In this document: positions 15,612 to 23,192 of the stretch, piece by piece
Numbering within the stretch: position 1 is the stretch's first letter
Layout of the letters: the number at the start of each line of letters is the position of its first letter
Assembly: GCA_027067955.1 (NCBI GenBank)
Contig: JAMOUW010000042.1
Location: 1 to 36,981, forward strand
DNA from: Thermaceae bacterium
GTDB lineage: Bacteria > Deinococcota > Deinococci > Deinococcales > Marinithermaceae
Direction: 5' to 3'
DNA length: 36,981 nt
The notes under the pieces: model-generated
Database searches by the model: none
What the model was told of the DNA's origin: nothing
Seen by the model: the letters and a program-made list of their open reading frames with translations, nothing else
Translations under genes and position numbers: made by a program

Positions 15612-16409
15612 TCACCAGCCCGCGCGAATGCCCAGGGCGGTCATGAGAGCCACCAGCCAGCCGAAGAACATCTGGCTCCAGCCCACGTGGCGGGCGCTGA
15701 CGGGGGGACGCTCGAGCATGTAGACCGCGTAGACGGCCAGCGCCAGCACCGCCCACATCCCCAGCCAGGGGCTCACGCCCCAGGCGGCGCCCAAAAAGAG
15801 AACGAAGACTGCCAGAACCGCGGTTGCGAAGGTAGAGATCTTGCTCACCGGCCTGCCGTGGGCACGGCGCACCTGGGCGCGTGCGTAACGTATGGCCACC
15901 AGGCCGCGCATGGCCAGCACCAGCCAGGCCCCCCACGCCATGGCGGCACCGCCGCCGGCGGCAAGGATGATGGCCGTGGCCACCGCCCCCATAGCGAGGG
16001 ATCCGGAAAGCTCGCCGATCAGAGTGCGCCCCTTACCGAGGGCGTCGTAGGCTACCTGTAAAGCCACCAGCGGCGCGGCCGCCGCGAGCGGAAGGACGAA
16101 GGCGCGGTCGCCCGTGAACCAGGCGAGAAGCAGGCCCGCCAGCGCCAGCCCTCCGTATAACAGCGCGAAGAAAAGCGCCGCCCGGGTACGCGGGTAAACA
16201 TGGCCGCGGCGCAGGTCAGCCAGGGCCAGCTTGGTGGGGTGGCGGGCGAAGAAACTGGCCAGGGCCAGCAACCCCAGACCCCAGCCCGCGGGGCTGGGGG
16301 CGACGAGCAGGCCCAGAATCACGGGCTCGAGGGTCAGCCCCCAGCCGCCGTGCTCGTTGGGGATGGCCAGGCTCTTCAGGGTGGCGGAAGGCACAGATCG
16401 GGTCACCAT
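15612..16409 (-). CDS. YwiC-like integral membrane protein
   Basis: 265 residues from ATG 16409; the longer frame to 16511 reads through low-plausibility sequence and is not used. It begins MVTRSVPSATLKSLAIPNEH and continues GGWGLTLEPVILGL, the signature start of YwiC-like proteins (a 'P-x-E-H-G-x-W' block before the first helix), then has about eight hydrophobic helices. In Bacillus subtilis ywiC lies beside fnr and narGHJI, which links the family to nitrate/nitrite metabolism; the biochemical function is unknown. Here it converges with the globin-fusion operon and has a CACAA-TCG-TTGTG palindrome upstream. No strong SD is seen. Confidence 0.8.
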   Translation of the reverse strand: MVTRSVPSATLKSLAIPNEHGGWGLTLEPVILGLLVAPSPAGWGLGLLALASFFARHPTKLALADLRRGHVYPRTRAALFFALLYGGLALAGLLLAWFTGDRAFVLPLAAAAPLVALQVAYDALGKGRTLIGELSGSLAMGAVATAIILAAGGGAAMAWGAWLVLAMRGLVAIRYARAQVRRAHGRPVSKISTFATAVLAVFVLFLGAAWGVSPWLGMWAVLALAVYAVYMLERPPVSARHVGWSQMFFGWLVALMTALGIRAGW

Positions 16410-16425
16410 CTCGGGGTCAGTCAAC

Positions 16426-16438
16426 CACAATCGTTGTG
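16426..16438. promoter_or_regulatory. Palindrome upstream of the ywiC-like gene
   Basis: CACAA-TCG-TTGTG, a perfect 5-bp inverted repeat, lies 17 nt before the ATG of the YwiC-like gene on the minus strand. It could be an operator for a CRP/FNR-like or other dimeric regulator; it does not match the FNR consensus well. Confidence 0.3.
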
Positions 16439-16494
16439 TAAATAAATGAGACGGGGCCGCATAAATGCACCGGCCCGGGCGATCGCCGCTCCCC

Positions 16495-16848
16495 CTAGCG
16501 CCTGTCTCCAAATATGATGTTCAGCAGCCAGGAAACCACAGACAGCAACAACGCCCCCCAGAAAGCGCCGCCAAAACCCTCGACCTCAAGCGCGGTCGCC
16601 TGGGCCACCAAAAGCAGCACCAGGGCGTTCACCACCAAAGTGAACAGACCCAGAGTGAGCAGGTTGAGGGGCAGGGTGAACAGCAGGAGCAGCGGACGCA
16701 CCAGGGCATTCGCCAACCCCAGCACCAGCCCCGCTATCAGGTAGTCGCCCAACGTGCTGCTGGAGGCGAAATTGACCCCACCGTACAGTTGCGCCACCAG
16801 CCACAAAGCCAGGGTGTTCAATAGCCAGCGAGCCAGGAAGTTGCGCAT
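16495..16848 (-). CDS. Phage-holin-4 superfamily membrane protein (YvlD-like)
   Basis: 117 residues, four closely packed hydrophobic helices: LLNTLALWLVAQL, TLGDYLIAGLVLGLANALV, RPLLLLFTLPLNLLTLGLF and a final pair. The RPLL.L.TLPLNLLTLGLF block with 'N.l' pattern is the hallmark of this small family, common in non-phage bacterial chromosomes and not connected with lysis. Its function is unknown. ATG at 16848 has a TAGACT box exactly 6 nt upstream and no SD, so it is probably leaderless. It is divergent from the tetR gene at 16910; the two share a 61-bp intergenic region. Confidence 0.88.
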   Translation of the reverse strand: MRNFLARWLLNTLALWLVAQLYGGVNFASSSTLGDYLIAGLVLGLANALVRPLLLLFTLPLNLLTLGLFTLVVNALVLLLVAQATALEVEGFGGAFWGALLLSVVSWLLNIIFGDRR

Positions 16849-16854
16849 GCCCCC

Positions 16855-16860
16855 AGTCTA
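16855..16860 (-). promoter_or_regulatory. -10 box (TAGACT) of a leaderless promoter
   Basis: On the minus strand TAGACT is followed by GGGGGC and then the ATG at 16848: a 6-nt spacer. No matching -35 was identified. Confidence 0.5.
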
Positions 16861-16871
16861 GCCCGGCGCGC

Positions 16872-16911
16872 TTGCGGACGAACGCGGGCGGGGCTATACT
16901 TATGTAAGTAT
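16872..16911 (+). promoter_or_regulatory. tetR promoter with overlapping autoregulatory operator
   Basis: TTGCGG (16872-16877), 17-nt spacer, TATACT (16895-16900). A perfect inverted repeat ATACTTA-tg-TAAGTAT occupies 16896-16911, covering the -10 box, the expected start point and the first bases of the ATG at 16910. A further half site ACTTA (16914-16918) pairs with TAAGT (16905-16909). This is the geometry of an autorepressed leaderless or near-leaderless gene. The binding protein is inferred to be the adjacent TetR. Confidence 0.65.
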
Positions 16912-17470
16912 GCACTTACTATCAAGCACTGAAGCTCGCCTCATAGAGGCGGCGCTCGATCTGCTCGGCGAACGCGGCTACAAGGGCGCTACCACGCGCG
17001 AGATCGCCGCCCGCGCCGGGGTGGCCGAGGTGACGCTCTTTCGCCGCTTTGGTTCCAAGGCCCGGCTGCTGGCCGAAGCGGTGCGCCGCGCGGGAGCCGC
17101 CTTCAAGGAGGTGGCGGCGCATCCCAGCGGCGATCTGCGCGCCGATCTACGAACCCTGGCCGAGCTCTACCGGGGACAGTTGCAGCGCGGCGGGGCGCTG
17201 GTCTTCGTAATGGCCAGCGAAGCCGCGCGCGAACCGGAACTGCGCCGCGCGCTCGGGGAAGCGCTGGCCGGTCGCCTGGTTACAGTGGCGGGCTTCTTCA
17301 AGTACTACCAGGCCGCAGGCGAGCTGCGCGGGGGTGAAACGGCGGCGCTGATACACGCCTTCTTCGGACCGCTGATAGCCGCTTCGCTCTTCGGGGTCGC
17401 GCTCGAGCGCGCACCCGCTCTGGACCTGGAAGCCCACATCGAAGGCTTCCTGCGAGGATGGTCCGCATGA
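16910..17470 (+). CDS. TetR/AcrR-family transcriptional regulator
   Basis: 186 residues. The TetR DNA-binding domain occupies about residues 8-55 (LIEAALDLLGERGYKGATTR, then AGVAEVTLFRRFGSKARLL), and the rest is a helical effector domain. The start codon lies inside its own presumed operator and at the expected transcription start, so the mRNA is probably leaderless. It overlaps the ABC ATPase gene by ATGA, placing it as first gene of a five-gene operon that it probably represses. The inducer is unknown, but such regulators of ABC-2 exporters often respond to the exported compound. Confidence 0.92.
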   Translation: MHLLSSTEARLIEAALDLLGERGYKGATTREIAARAGVAEVTLFRRFGSKARLLAEAVRRAGAAFKEVAAHPSGDLRADLRTLAELYRGQLQRGGALVFVMASEAAREPELRRALGEALAGRLVTVAGFFKYYQAAGELRGGETAALIHAFFGPLIAASLFGVALERAPALDLEAHIEGFLRGWSA

Positions 17471-18360
17471 GCGCCGGTCAAGTACCGGTGACGGTCACGG
17501 GTCTGGAGCGCCGCTTCGGGCGGCTGCTTGCGGTGGCGGGGGTGAGCTTCGAGGTTTACGAAGGCGAGGTATTTGGCCTCCTGGGGCCCAACGGCGCGGG
17601 CAAGACCACGCTGGTGCGCATGCTCAGCGGAGTGCTCGCCCCGAGCGGCGGCGACGCCCGCGTAGCAGGATTCAGCGTAGCGTACGAAGCCGAACGGGTT
17701 AAGGAGCGCATCGGCTACGCCACCCAGGAGGCGAGCGTATACCCTTTCCTGACGGTGCGCGAGAATCTGGAGTTCCGCGCCGCCCTGTACCTGGAAGGGC
17801 GCGCGGTCGCCGCGGCGGTGGACGACGCGCTCGCCCGCTTCGGCCTGGAAGAGGCGGCCCTCCAGCGTGCGGGCGAGCTTTCGGGCGGCTGGCGGCAGCG
17901 CCTTTCGCTGGCGCAGGCGCTGGTGCACCGGCCCCCGGTGGCGTTCCTGGACGAGCCCACCACCGGCCTCGACCCGCTAGCGCGGCGAACGGTCTGGGAC
18001 CTGGTTTACGCCGAGGCGGAGCGGGGAATGAGCGCCGTCGTCACCACCCACTACATGGATGAGGCCGAACGCTGCCACCGCGTCGGCCTCGTCTACCGGG
18101 GGCGGCTCGTAGCCCTCGGCGCACCCGGGGAGCTGAAGGAGGCGGCAAGGAAATCCTATCGCTTCTACCGGCTTCCCGCCGGAGCAGCTGTCCGGCGCGA
18201 CCTCGGGGGGATGGTGGATGCCTGGCGCAGGGGCGGGGTACTGAGAATCGTGCTCGAACCCGGCGCTCCCATCCCCGAAGGCGCAACCGAGGAGGAACCG
18301 ACGATGGAAGATGTATTCGTTCTCAAGATACGCGAGGAGGACCGTCGTGCGCTGGTCTAG
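17467..18360 (+). CDS. ABC exporter ATP-binding protein
   Basis: 297 residues from ATG 17467, chosen because GAGG at 17454-17457 is 9 nt upstream and the start overlaps the tetR stop as ATGA; ATG 17458 is the alternative. All ATPase motifs are present: Walker A GPNGAGKTT (40-48), Q-loop Gln87, signature LSGGWRQ (138-144), Walker B VAFLDEP with catalytic Glu163, D-loop and His195. This is the DrrA/CcmA-type subunit of ABC-2 exporters (drugs, lipids, polysaccharides). The C-terminal ~80 residues are an accessory domain. It works with the permease encoded immediately after, overlapping by 14 nt. Confidence 0.95.
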   Translation: MSAGQVPVTVTGLERRFGRLLAVAGVSFEVYEGEVFGLLGPNGAGKTTLVRMLSGVLAPSGGDARVAGFSVAYEAERVKERIGYATQEASVYPFLTVRENLEFRAALYLEGRAVAAAVDDALARFGLEEAALQRAGELSGGWRQRLSLAQALVHRPPVAFLDEPTTGLDPLARRTVWDLVYAEAERGMSAVVTTHYMDEAERCHRVGLVYRGRLVALGAPGELKEAARKSYRFYRLPAGAAVRRDLGGMVDAWRRGGVLRIVLEPGAPIPEGATEEEPTMEDVFVLKIREEDRRALV

Positions 18361-19471
18361 GGTGCGGGCGGTGGCCAAGAAGGAAATGCTGGAGCTGCGC
18401 CGCGACCCCGTCCTGCTGCGGGTCATCGTCGTGCTGCCGGTAGCGATGCTGCTGCTCTTCGGTTATGCGGTTAACTTCAATCTGAAACACATCCCGCTCG
18501 CGGTTTGGGACCGCGCGCACGACCGCATTTCCCGAGCGCTGGTGCGCGAGCTGGAAAAGGACGGTAAGTTCGACGTGGTCTACAGGGCCACCGGCGAGGC
18601 CGAGCTGAAACGGCTCATCGACCGGCAGGAAGCGCGGGTGGGGCTGGAGCTGCCGCCTAAGATGCTGGAGGAGCTCCGCGCGGGTCGGGGCGTCCGGCTG
18701 CGGGCGCTGGTGGACGGCTCCGATCCCACCTTCGCCTTCCAGGTGCAGGTGGGGCTGCAAAAAGCGGCAGGCCGCCTGAACGCCCGTCTGATAGCGGCGC
18801 GCATGCTGGCGGGCGAGGCCCAGCCGCTACCGCTGACCCTCGAAACCGAGCTGCTCTACAACCCCGGGGGCGATACCGCAGCCTTCATGGTGCCGGGCAT
18901 AGTCGGCATCGTGATCACCCAGATAGCGGTGATCCTGACGGGTCTGGCCATAGTACGCGAAAAGGAGACGCGTATGCTCGAGGCCCTCATCGCTACCCCG
19001 GTCCGACCGGGCGAGCTGGTGAGCGGCAAGGTGCTGCCCTACCTGGCCATAGCCTTCGCGGACACACTGCTGGTCCTCTGGGTGGGTCACACCGTTTTTG
19101 CGGTACCCATGCGCGGCAATCCAGCGCTGCTGCTCCTGCTCGTCTTCCTTTTCGTGCTGGGCTCGCTGGCGGTGGGTATCGTGGTTTCGACACGTTCGCG
19201 CACCCAGATCCAGGCCGTGTTCGCAACCCTGATCTATTACCTGCCCTCCATCTTCCTCTCCGGGCTTTTCTTTCCCATCGAGGGCATGCCGCGAGCGCTG
19301 CAACTCTTCACCTACCTGATACCGCTGCGCTACTTCCTCGATGCGGCACGCGGAATTATGCTGCGCGGGGCGGGGCTCGACACGCTGTACGTCCCTTTCG
19401 CGGCCCTGGCCCTCTTTACCGGACTCGTGCTGTTACTCGCCACCTTGAGCTTCCGTAAACGTTTGCTTTAA
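18347..19471 (+). CDS. ABC-2 type exporter permease
   Basis: 374 residues from GTG 18347, which has GAGGAGG 6 nt upstream inside the ATPase gene; an upstream in-frame ATG at 18311 is less likely. Topology is YhhJ/DrrB-like: an N-terminal elbow (AVAKKEMLELRRDP), helix 1 at about 22-40, a periplasmic domain of about 130 residues, then five helices from about residue 175. The segment REKETRMLEALIATPVRPGE is the conserved ABC-2 cytoplasmic loop, and LSGLFFPIEGMP the conserved loop before the last helices. It forms a dimer with the preceding ATPase. Substrate unknown; a downstream LolA-like carrier suggests a lipidic one. Confidence 0.94.
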   Translation: MRWSRVRAVAKKEMLELRRDPVLLRVIVVLPVAMLLLFGYAVNFNLKHIPLAVWDRAHDRISRALVRELEKDGKFDVVYRATGEAELKRLIDRQEARVGLELPPKMLEELRAGRGVRLRALVDGSDPTFAFQVQVGLQKAAGRLNARLIAARMLAGEAQPLPLTLETELLYNPGGDTAAFMVPGIVGIVITQIAVILTGLAIVREKETRMLEALIATPVRPGELVSGKVLPYLAIAFADTLLVLWVGHTVFAVPMRGNPALLLLLVFLFVLGSLAVGIVVSTRSRTQIQAVFATLIYYLPSIFLSGLFFPIEGMPRALQLFTYLIPLRYFLDAARGIMLRGAGLDTLYVPFAALALFTGLVLLLATLSFRKRLL

Positions 19472-19507
19472 GCGCGGCTCACGCAGAACCTGTATAAAGG
19501 AGGCGCG

Positions 19508-20323
19508 ATGAAGAAACTCTGGCTAGCGATCCTGCTCCTCATGGCGCCGCTGGCGGCGGCCCAGTCGCTCGAGTTCGGTATCTGGGCCGGCGGTCCGGAC
19601 CTCTCCATCGGTCCCACCGTCAACCTGCAGGTGCCGCTGCGCGACTGGACCCTGGACGCCTATCTGCGCGCCTATCTGCCCAACGCCGCCGAAACCTCTT
19701 TCGGCCTGGGCGTGCGGCGCGCCTTCGAGGCCGGCCCTGCAGGACGCGGCGAGCTGGGTGCGCGCGGTTTTATCGGCATGGACGCCCACTACTGGGCGGA
19801 AGGCTTCGGGAACGTGGTGCTGGGCAAGGGGGCGCTCAGCGTGCGCGGCGGTTATACCTACAACCGTACCCCCAGCCACTTCTGGCCCCTGCAGGGCGAA
19901 ACCCTGGGTCCCTACGCGCGCCTGGAAGGCAAGTACCGCCTTGACCGCCGGCTCACCCTGCTGGCCCGGGGAGACTTCCACCGCGAAGGCGGCAGCGCCG
20001 AGGCGGCTCTGGCCTGGCGGGTCCGCCGCCACACCTTTACCCTGGGAGCCGGCGGGGTCAACCGGCCCAGCAACGCCTACGCGCTGCTGGGTTGCAAAAC
20101 GCTCTACGCCGGCGCGGTATACGCCGGGGAGCTGCGCCTGGGTGCGCTCAACGAGTTCCGGTTCCATTACGCAGACCGCAGCTACAAGGCGCATCTTACA
20201 CTTGCCTATCCGGCGCGGGCGGGCGTCGGGCTGGCCTGGAAGTCCTGGAAGCTCGACGCCGAGGTCGACTCCGCGGGTTACGAGTTCTACCTGCGCTATA
20301 ACCTGCAGTTGGAGGAATTGTGA
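19508..20323 (+). CDS. Exported beta-strand-rich (outer-membrane-like) protein
   Basis: 271 residues with a clear signal peptide (MKKLWLAILLLMAPLAAAQ). The mature part is a series of short amphipathic strands with Gly/Tyr/Arg turns (LGVRRAFEAG, LSVRGGYTYN, YARLEGKYRL, HTFTLGAGG), as in small outer-membrane barrels, although the C-terminus (LQLEEL) lacks the usual terminal aromatic. AAAGGAGG lies 4 nt upstream. It is 36 nt behind the permease gene and couples to the next gene through a TGATG overlap. I do not recognise a named family. By position it matches the barrel gene of the RND operon, so an envelope role for the same export route is inferred. Confidence 0.8.
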   Translation: MKKLWLAILLLMAPLAAAQSLEFGIWAGGPDLSIGPTVNLQVPLRDWTLDAYLRAYLPNAAETSFGLGVRRAFEAGPAGRGELGARGFIGMDAHYWAEGFGNVVLGKGALSVRGGYTYNRTPSHFWPLQGETLGPYARLEGKYRLDRRLTLLARGDFHREGGSAEAALAWRVRRHTFTLGAGGVNRPSNAYALLGCKTLYAGAVYAGELRLGALNEFRFHYADRSYKAHLTLAYPARAGVGLAWKSWKLDAEVDSAGYEFYLRYNLQLEEL

Positions 20324-20988
20324 TGCGGCGCTGGTGGACTGCGCTCCTGATCGCCGGTATGAGCCTGCCGGCGCTGGCCATTAGCGCGGATGCTCTCTTC
20401 GACCAGGTGGCCGCGGTGCTCGAAAAGGCCCCCTGGCAGGCGCGCATGGTAGGCAGGATAATCACCCCCAACGGCGACATCCAGGCGGCCGACCTGATAG
20501 TAAAGACCCTTCCCAAAAACGAGATAGTGCGCATCGAGTTCCAGAAACCCGATGCCCTCGCCGACAACTACGTTGTCATCACCCCCGAAAAGGTCTACAA
20601 CTACCTCTTCCTCACCAACCAGGTGGTGATCTATCCGCGCGAGCGCGCGCGCATCGAGGGGCTGGGCTTCGATCTCTCACGTATGGGAGACCTGCGCAGC
20701 CTTGGCGAACGCGGCGAGATAACCTGGGGTGCGCCGGAAGAGGTGACCTACAAAGGTGTACCGGCCTGGTACGTCGGCGGCCGCGCCGCCGACCCCGACA
20801 GCGCCGGTTTCGCCCGGGTGGAGGTATGGATCGCCAAGAAACCCGCACGCCCCCTGCGCACGGCCTTCTTCAACGCCGCCGGCGACACGCTCTCCGATCT
20901 CGAATGGACCGAATTCAAACGCGCCGATTTTGGCAGGGAAGATCTGGTCTCCTTTCCGCCCGACGCGGAAATAATAGAAAAAAAATAA
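20323..20988 (+). CDS. LolA-like outer-membrane lipoprotein carrier
   Basis: 221 residues from ATG 20323, with GGAGG 7 nt upstream; the GTG at 20320 is less likely. A signal peptide (MRRWWTALLIAGMSLPALA) is followed by a LolA-type beta-rich domain: FDQVAAVLEKAPWQARM, IVRIEFQKPDALADNYVVIT, EKVYNYLFLTNQVVIYPR and a C-terminal VEVWIAKKPARPLRTAFFNA. Such proteins bind a lipid or lipoprotein acyl chain in the periplasm. It is last in the TetR-ABC-barrel operon. The terminator of the convergent globin operon begins within and just after its last codons. Confidence 0.85.
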   Translation: MRRWWTALLIAGMSLPALAISADALFDQVAAVLEKAPWQARMVGRIITPNGDIQAADLIVKTLPKNEIVRIEFQKPDALADNYVVITPEKVYNYLFLTNQVVIYPRERARIEGLGFDLSRMGDLRSLGERGEITWGAPEEVTYKGVPAWYVGGRAADPDSAGFARVEVWIAKKPARPLRTAFFNAAGDTLSDLEWTEFKRADFGREDLVSFPPDAEIIEKK

Positions 20989-21010
20989 CGGACGCCCTCC
21001 GCGGCGCCCG
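20977..21010 (-). terminator. Terminator of the globin operon
   Basis: On the minus strand CGGGCGCC/GGCGTCCG (21010-21003 with 20996-20989, one mismatch) forms a stem followed by TTATTTTTTTTC. It lies 20 nt after the globin stop. The T-run is the complement of the last codons of the convergent plus-strand gene. Confidence 0.8.
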
Positions 21011-21029
21011 TTCCCGGCAGAAGCGCGCC

Positions 21030-21608
21030 TCAGGAATCCTCTTCCCGGCCGCGCAGGGGAAACATGTTGCGCGCCTCCTCGTGCACCATCCGCTGCACCA
21101 GCGCCGGGGGCATCCCCACAACGTTGTGGAGGGCTTCCTGCCAGGCCACCTCGTAGCCGTAGCTGATGATCGCCCCCAGGGTAGCCGTCAGGCGCACGAA
21201 GGCTTCGGTAACCTCATGAACGTTTTCGTGGCCCTTGAACTTCCTCATGATAAAAAGCACTAGGTGGTCGAGCATCGCCAGCATCATCGGGTTGCTGACC
21301 TGGCGCACCACGTGTACCGGCCCCACGAAAGCCAGCCAGGCAAAGAATTTATCGTCGTGGGGACCGTTCACCACCCGCATCAAAAACTCCCCCAGCGACT
21401 TCTCGCGCTTGGGGCGCTCGCCTTCCTCGAAAACGGCGCGCGTGGGCTCATGGGCGTAGAGCATGTCGTAAAACCCGGTGATCAACTCGCCCGCCAGGGG
21501 CAGGATAAGTTCGGCATGGGCCTTTATCACCTTTGCATCTTGGGCGCGGAAGCGGGTTGCGGGCGGCATATCGCCGATTGCTTTTTTGGCTACCTCATGG
21601 TAATCCAC
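21030..21608 (-). CDS. Single-domain sensor globin (protoglobin-like)
   Basis: 192 residues, all one globin domain of the globin-coupled-sensor/protoglobin class: KVIKAHAELILPLAGELITG, FYDMLYAHEPTRAVF, FFAWLAFVGPVHVVRQVSNP with His99 as likely proximal haem ligand, and long G/H helices (EVTEAFVRLTATLGAIISYG). There is no attached signalling domain; the protein ends soon after the H helix with a short polar tail. It is the last gene of the DUF4388-GTPase-Roadblock operon, 12 nt behind the Roadblock gene, so it may be a gas or redox sensor acting in trans on that module (inference). An O2 or NO scavenging role is the alternative. Confidence 0.88.
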   Translation of the reverse strand: MDYHEVAKKAIGDMPPATRFRAQDAKVIKAHAELILPLAGELITGFYDMLYAHEPTRAVFEEGERPKREKSLGEFLMRVVNGPHDDKFFAWLAFVGPVHVVRQVSNPMMLAMLDHLVLFIMRKFKGHENVHEVTEAFVRLTATLGAIISYGYEVAWQEALHNVVGMPPALVQRMVHEEARNMFPLRGREEDS

Positions 21609-21620
21609 AACCAGCCTCCC

Positions 21621-21977
21621 CTAAAGTGTCCGCGCCAAGCGGGACGCGAATTCGCGGGCCTCCAGGTGGATGAGGCCCAGGTTGGCCCCGGCGGGCGCCG
21701 AAACCGCCAGCACGCCCTTCTCACCGGCGGCGTACACAACGAAATAACCGTGGTTGCCCCGCACGATGGTCTCCTCCAGGCTGCCCAGCTCAGTAGTCTG
21801 GCTGATGCGCCGCCCGAGACCGAGGGCCGTCGCCGCCATGGCAGCCACCCGGGGCGCGTCGCTGGAATCGTGCACGATGGGAAGGCCGTCAACGGAGGCC
21901 ACCACCACGCTGCGCAGCTCCGGAAGGGCCTGTTTGAGTTCGCGCAGGATCTGTTGTAATTGTTCTTGTTTGGTCAT
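21621..21977 (-). CDS. Roadblock/LC7-domain protein
   Basis: 118 residues consisting of one Roadblock/LC7 domain: LRELKQALPELRSVVVASVD then GLPIVHDSSDAPRVAAMAAT, ETIVRGNHGYFVVYAAGEKG and a final helix LIHLEAREFASRL. These small proteins dimerise and regulate Ras-like GTPases (MglB as GAP for MglA, CvnB in actinobacterial conservons). It lies between a GTPase gene (70 nt upstream) and the globin gene (12 nt downstream) and is probably the GTPase's partner. The AGGGAG site is about 11 nt before the ATG. Confidence 0.92.
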   Translation of the reverse strand: MTKQEQLQQILRELKQALPELRSVVVASVDGLPIVHDSSDAPRVAAMAATALGLGRRISQTTELGSLEETIVRGNHGYFVVYAAGEKGVLAVSAPAGANLGLIHLEAREFASRLARTL

Positions 21978-22016
21978 GGTTTAAACACTCCCTAACCCAG
22001 CTATTTTATAAGGTAA

Positions 22017-22034
22017 GGCCAGTAAAACCTGGCC
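22017..22034. other. Hairpin in the GTPase-Roadblock gap
   Basis: GGCCAG-taaaac-CTGGCC, a perfect 6-bp stem, in the 70-nt space between the GTPase and Roadblock genes. On the minus strand it is followed by TTACCTTATAAAATAG. It could be an attenuator, a processing site or a weak promoter region (TATAAA) for the last two genes. Confidence 0.4.
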
Positions 22035-22047
22035 ATATACACCTCTC

Positions 22048-22551
22048 TCACAGCATAAGTTCCAGCAATCGCAGGAGAGGTTTAACTGCACTTTTGGGAT
22101 CGGTCGCGTTCAAACCCACGACGTATTCACTCGGCTGACCCAGATACAGCGCCACTTCCTCGGGGCCCCATACCGGCGGCTTGTCTTGACGGGTAACGCC
22201 AACTACATAAGGAACCGCCTGGCGCGAGAGCAGGTAGTCGAGCTGGCGGCGAGCCTGCGGAAAATCCTGCGGGCGGTCGCCGCGCACGAGCAGCACCATC
22301 CCCAGTGCTCCCTCGGTGAGAATGTCCCACATAAAATCAAAGCGCTGCTGGCCAGGGGTTCCGAAGAGGTAGAGCAACTGGCCGTCCAGACGCAGGGTGC
22401 CGTAGTCCAGCGCCACGGTGGTCATGTCCTTGCCGATGGGCTCGCTGGCAAAGGCGTCGGTATCAACGATGGCGGTTTCAGACAGGGTGCGTACAAACGT
22501 GCTCTTGCCCGATCCCACGGGCCCCGAAACTACCACCTTTAATGGTTCCAT
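22048..22551 (-). CDS. Ras-like small GTPase (CvnD/MglA-related)
   Basis: 167 residues, a compact GTPase fold. P-loop GPVGSGKS is at 10-17, switch region TTVALDYG near 44-51, G3 GTPGQ at 64-68 (Thr-Pro in place of the usual D-x-x-G start), and G4 TRQD at 120-123 instead of N/TKxD. This pattern, with LYLFGTPGQQRFDFMWD, is typical of the CvnD-type GTPases found with Roadblock proteins. It overlaps the DUF4388 gene by 13 nt. It is probably a GTP-controlled switch regulated by the Roadblock protein encoded after it; the downstream target is unknown. Confidence 0.92.
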   Translation of the reverse strand: MEPLKVVVSGPVGSGKSTFVRTLSETAIVDTDAFASEPIGKDMTTVALDYGTLRLDGQLLYLFGTPGQQRFDFMWDILTEGALGMVLLVRGDRPQDFPQARRQLDYLLSRQAVPYVVGVTRQDKPPVWGPEEVALYLGQPSEYVVGLNATDPKSAVKPLLRLLELML

Positions 22552-23192
22552 GCCTGGCGCCCCCCGAAGAAGCGCTGCTTCAGGGAATCGATAAGTCGAG
22601 CCGCTACCGACGGCCCCATGCTCCGTCGCTGCGCACGGGCGCGCACGGGCATGACCAGCCCCGCCTGGCGCAGCTTAAACAGATAGTACTGAGCGTGCTC
22701 CAATGGCATTCCCATCCTGCCGGCCAGCTCCTGCGCCGACGCTCCTATGTCCAGGCGCCCTTGCGCCCGCTTCCAAAAGTCCGCCAGCCGCCTGTCCTCC
22801 GGCATCTCGTCACGTATCTTCCGGAAAATGGTTTCCGGATGGGGCAAGCGACGTTCCAGCTCCCTCATTTCATCTTGCACCGAAACCACGGTGATTAGCA
22901 ACCGGTCAAGGGGCCAATCCAGCAGATGGGGGCAGCGGCGTTCCGGCGCTCCCGGAACGAACTCGAAGCTCCCGCGCGTAGAGCTCATGAGCAGAGTCAC
23001 AATGCTGCGCGCAACGAGTGAATCGGCCGGGCGACCGGCCACAAAGAGGCACTGCAGCAAACCATCGCGGAAGTAAAGCGTCACCCGCGGATGGTTCTCT
23101 AAATTGAAAACCTCCAGAGCCCCGTCCTGCACAGACAATAGCGGTAAAAGGTCTCCCAGCGACATGTGGTTCAGATTGCCGAAAATAGCCAT
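22539..23192 (-). CDS. DUF4388 protein with C-terminal winged-helix region
   Basis: 217 residues. The N-terminal ~100 residues are a DUF4388 (PatA-type) domain: FGNLNHMSLGDLLPLLSVQD, GALEVFNLENHPRVTLYFRD and GLLQCLFVAGRPADSLVA. The segment at about 140-185 (DIGASAQELAGRMGMPLEHA then QYYLFKLRQAGLV) looks like a winged helix, in the position that DUF742 takes in conservons. A basic tail follows. AGGTGA precedes the ATG. It is first gene of the GTPase/Roadblock/globin operon and overlaps the GTPase gene. DUF4388 proteins occur with response regulators and gliding or pilus signalling; its biochemical role is not known. Confidence 0.85.
   Translation of the reverse strand: MAIFGNLNHMSLGDLLPLLSVQDGALEVFNLENHPRVTLYFRDGLLQCLFVAGRPADSLVARSIVTLLMSSTRGSFEFVPGAPERRCPHLLDWPLDRLLITVVSVQDEMRELERRLPHPETIFRKIRDEMPEDRRLADFWKRAQGRLDIGASAQELAGRMGMPLEHAQYYLFKLRQAGLVMPVRARAQRRSMGPSVAARLIDSLKQRFFGGRQAWNH

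Noticed and set aside
16410-16511. N-terminal extension of the YwiC-like protein to an upstream ATG
   Set aside because: The extra 34 residues are not family-like, and the extension would cover the palindrome and A/T-rich region that look regulatory.
16495-16848. Holin-family protein as a sign of a prophage
   Set aside because: This family is common in bacterial chromosomes, and no other phage gene, integrase or attachment site is seen nearby.
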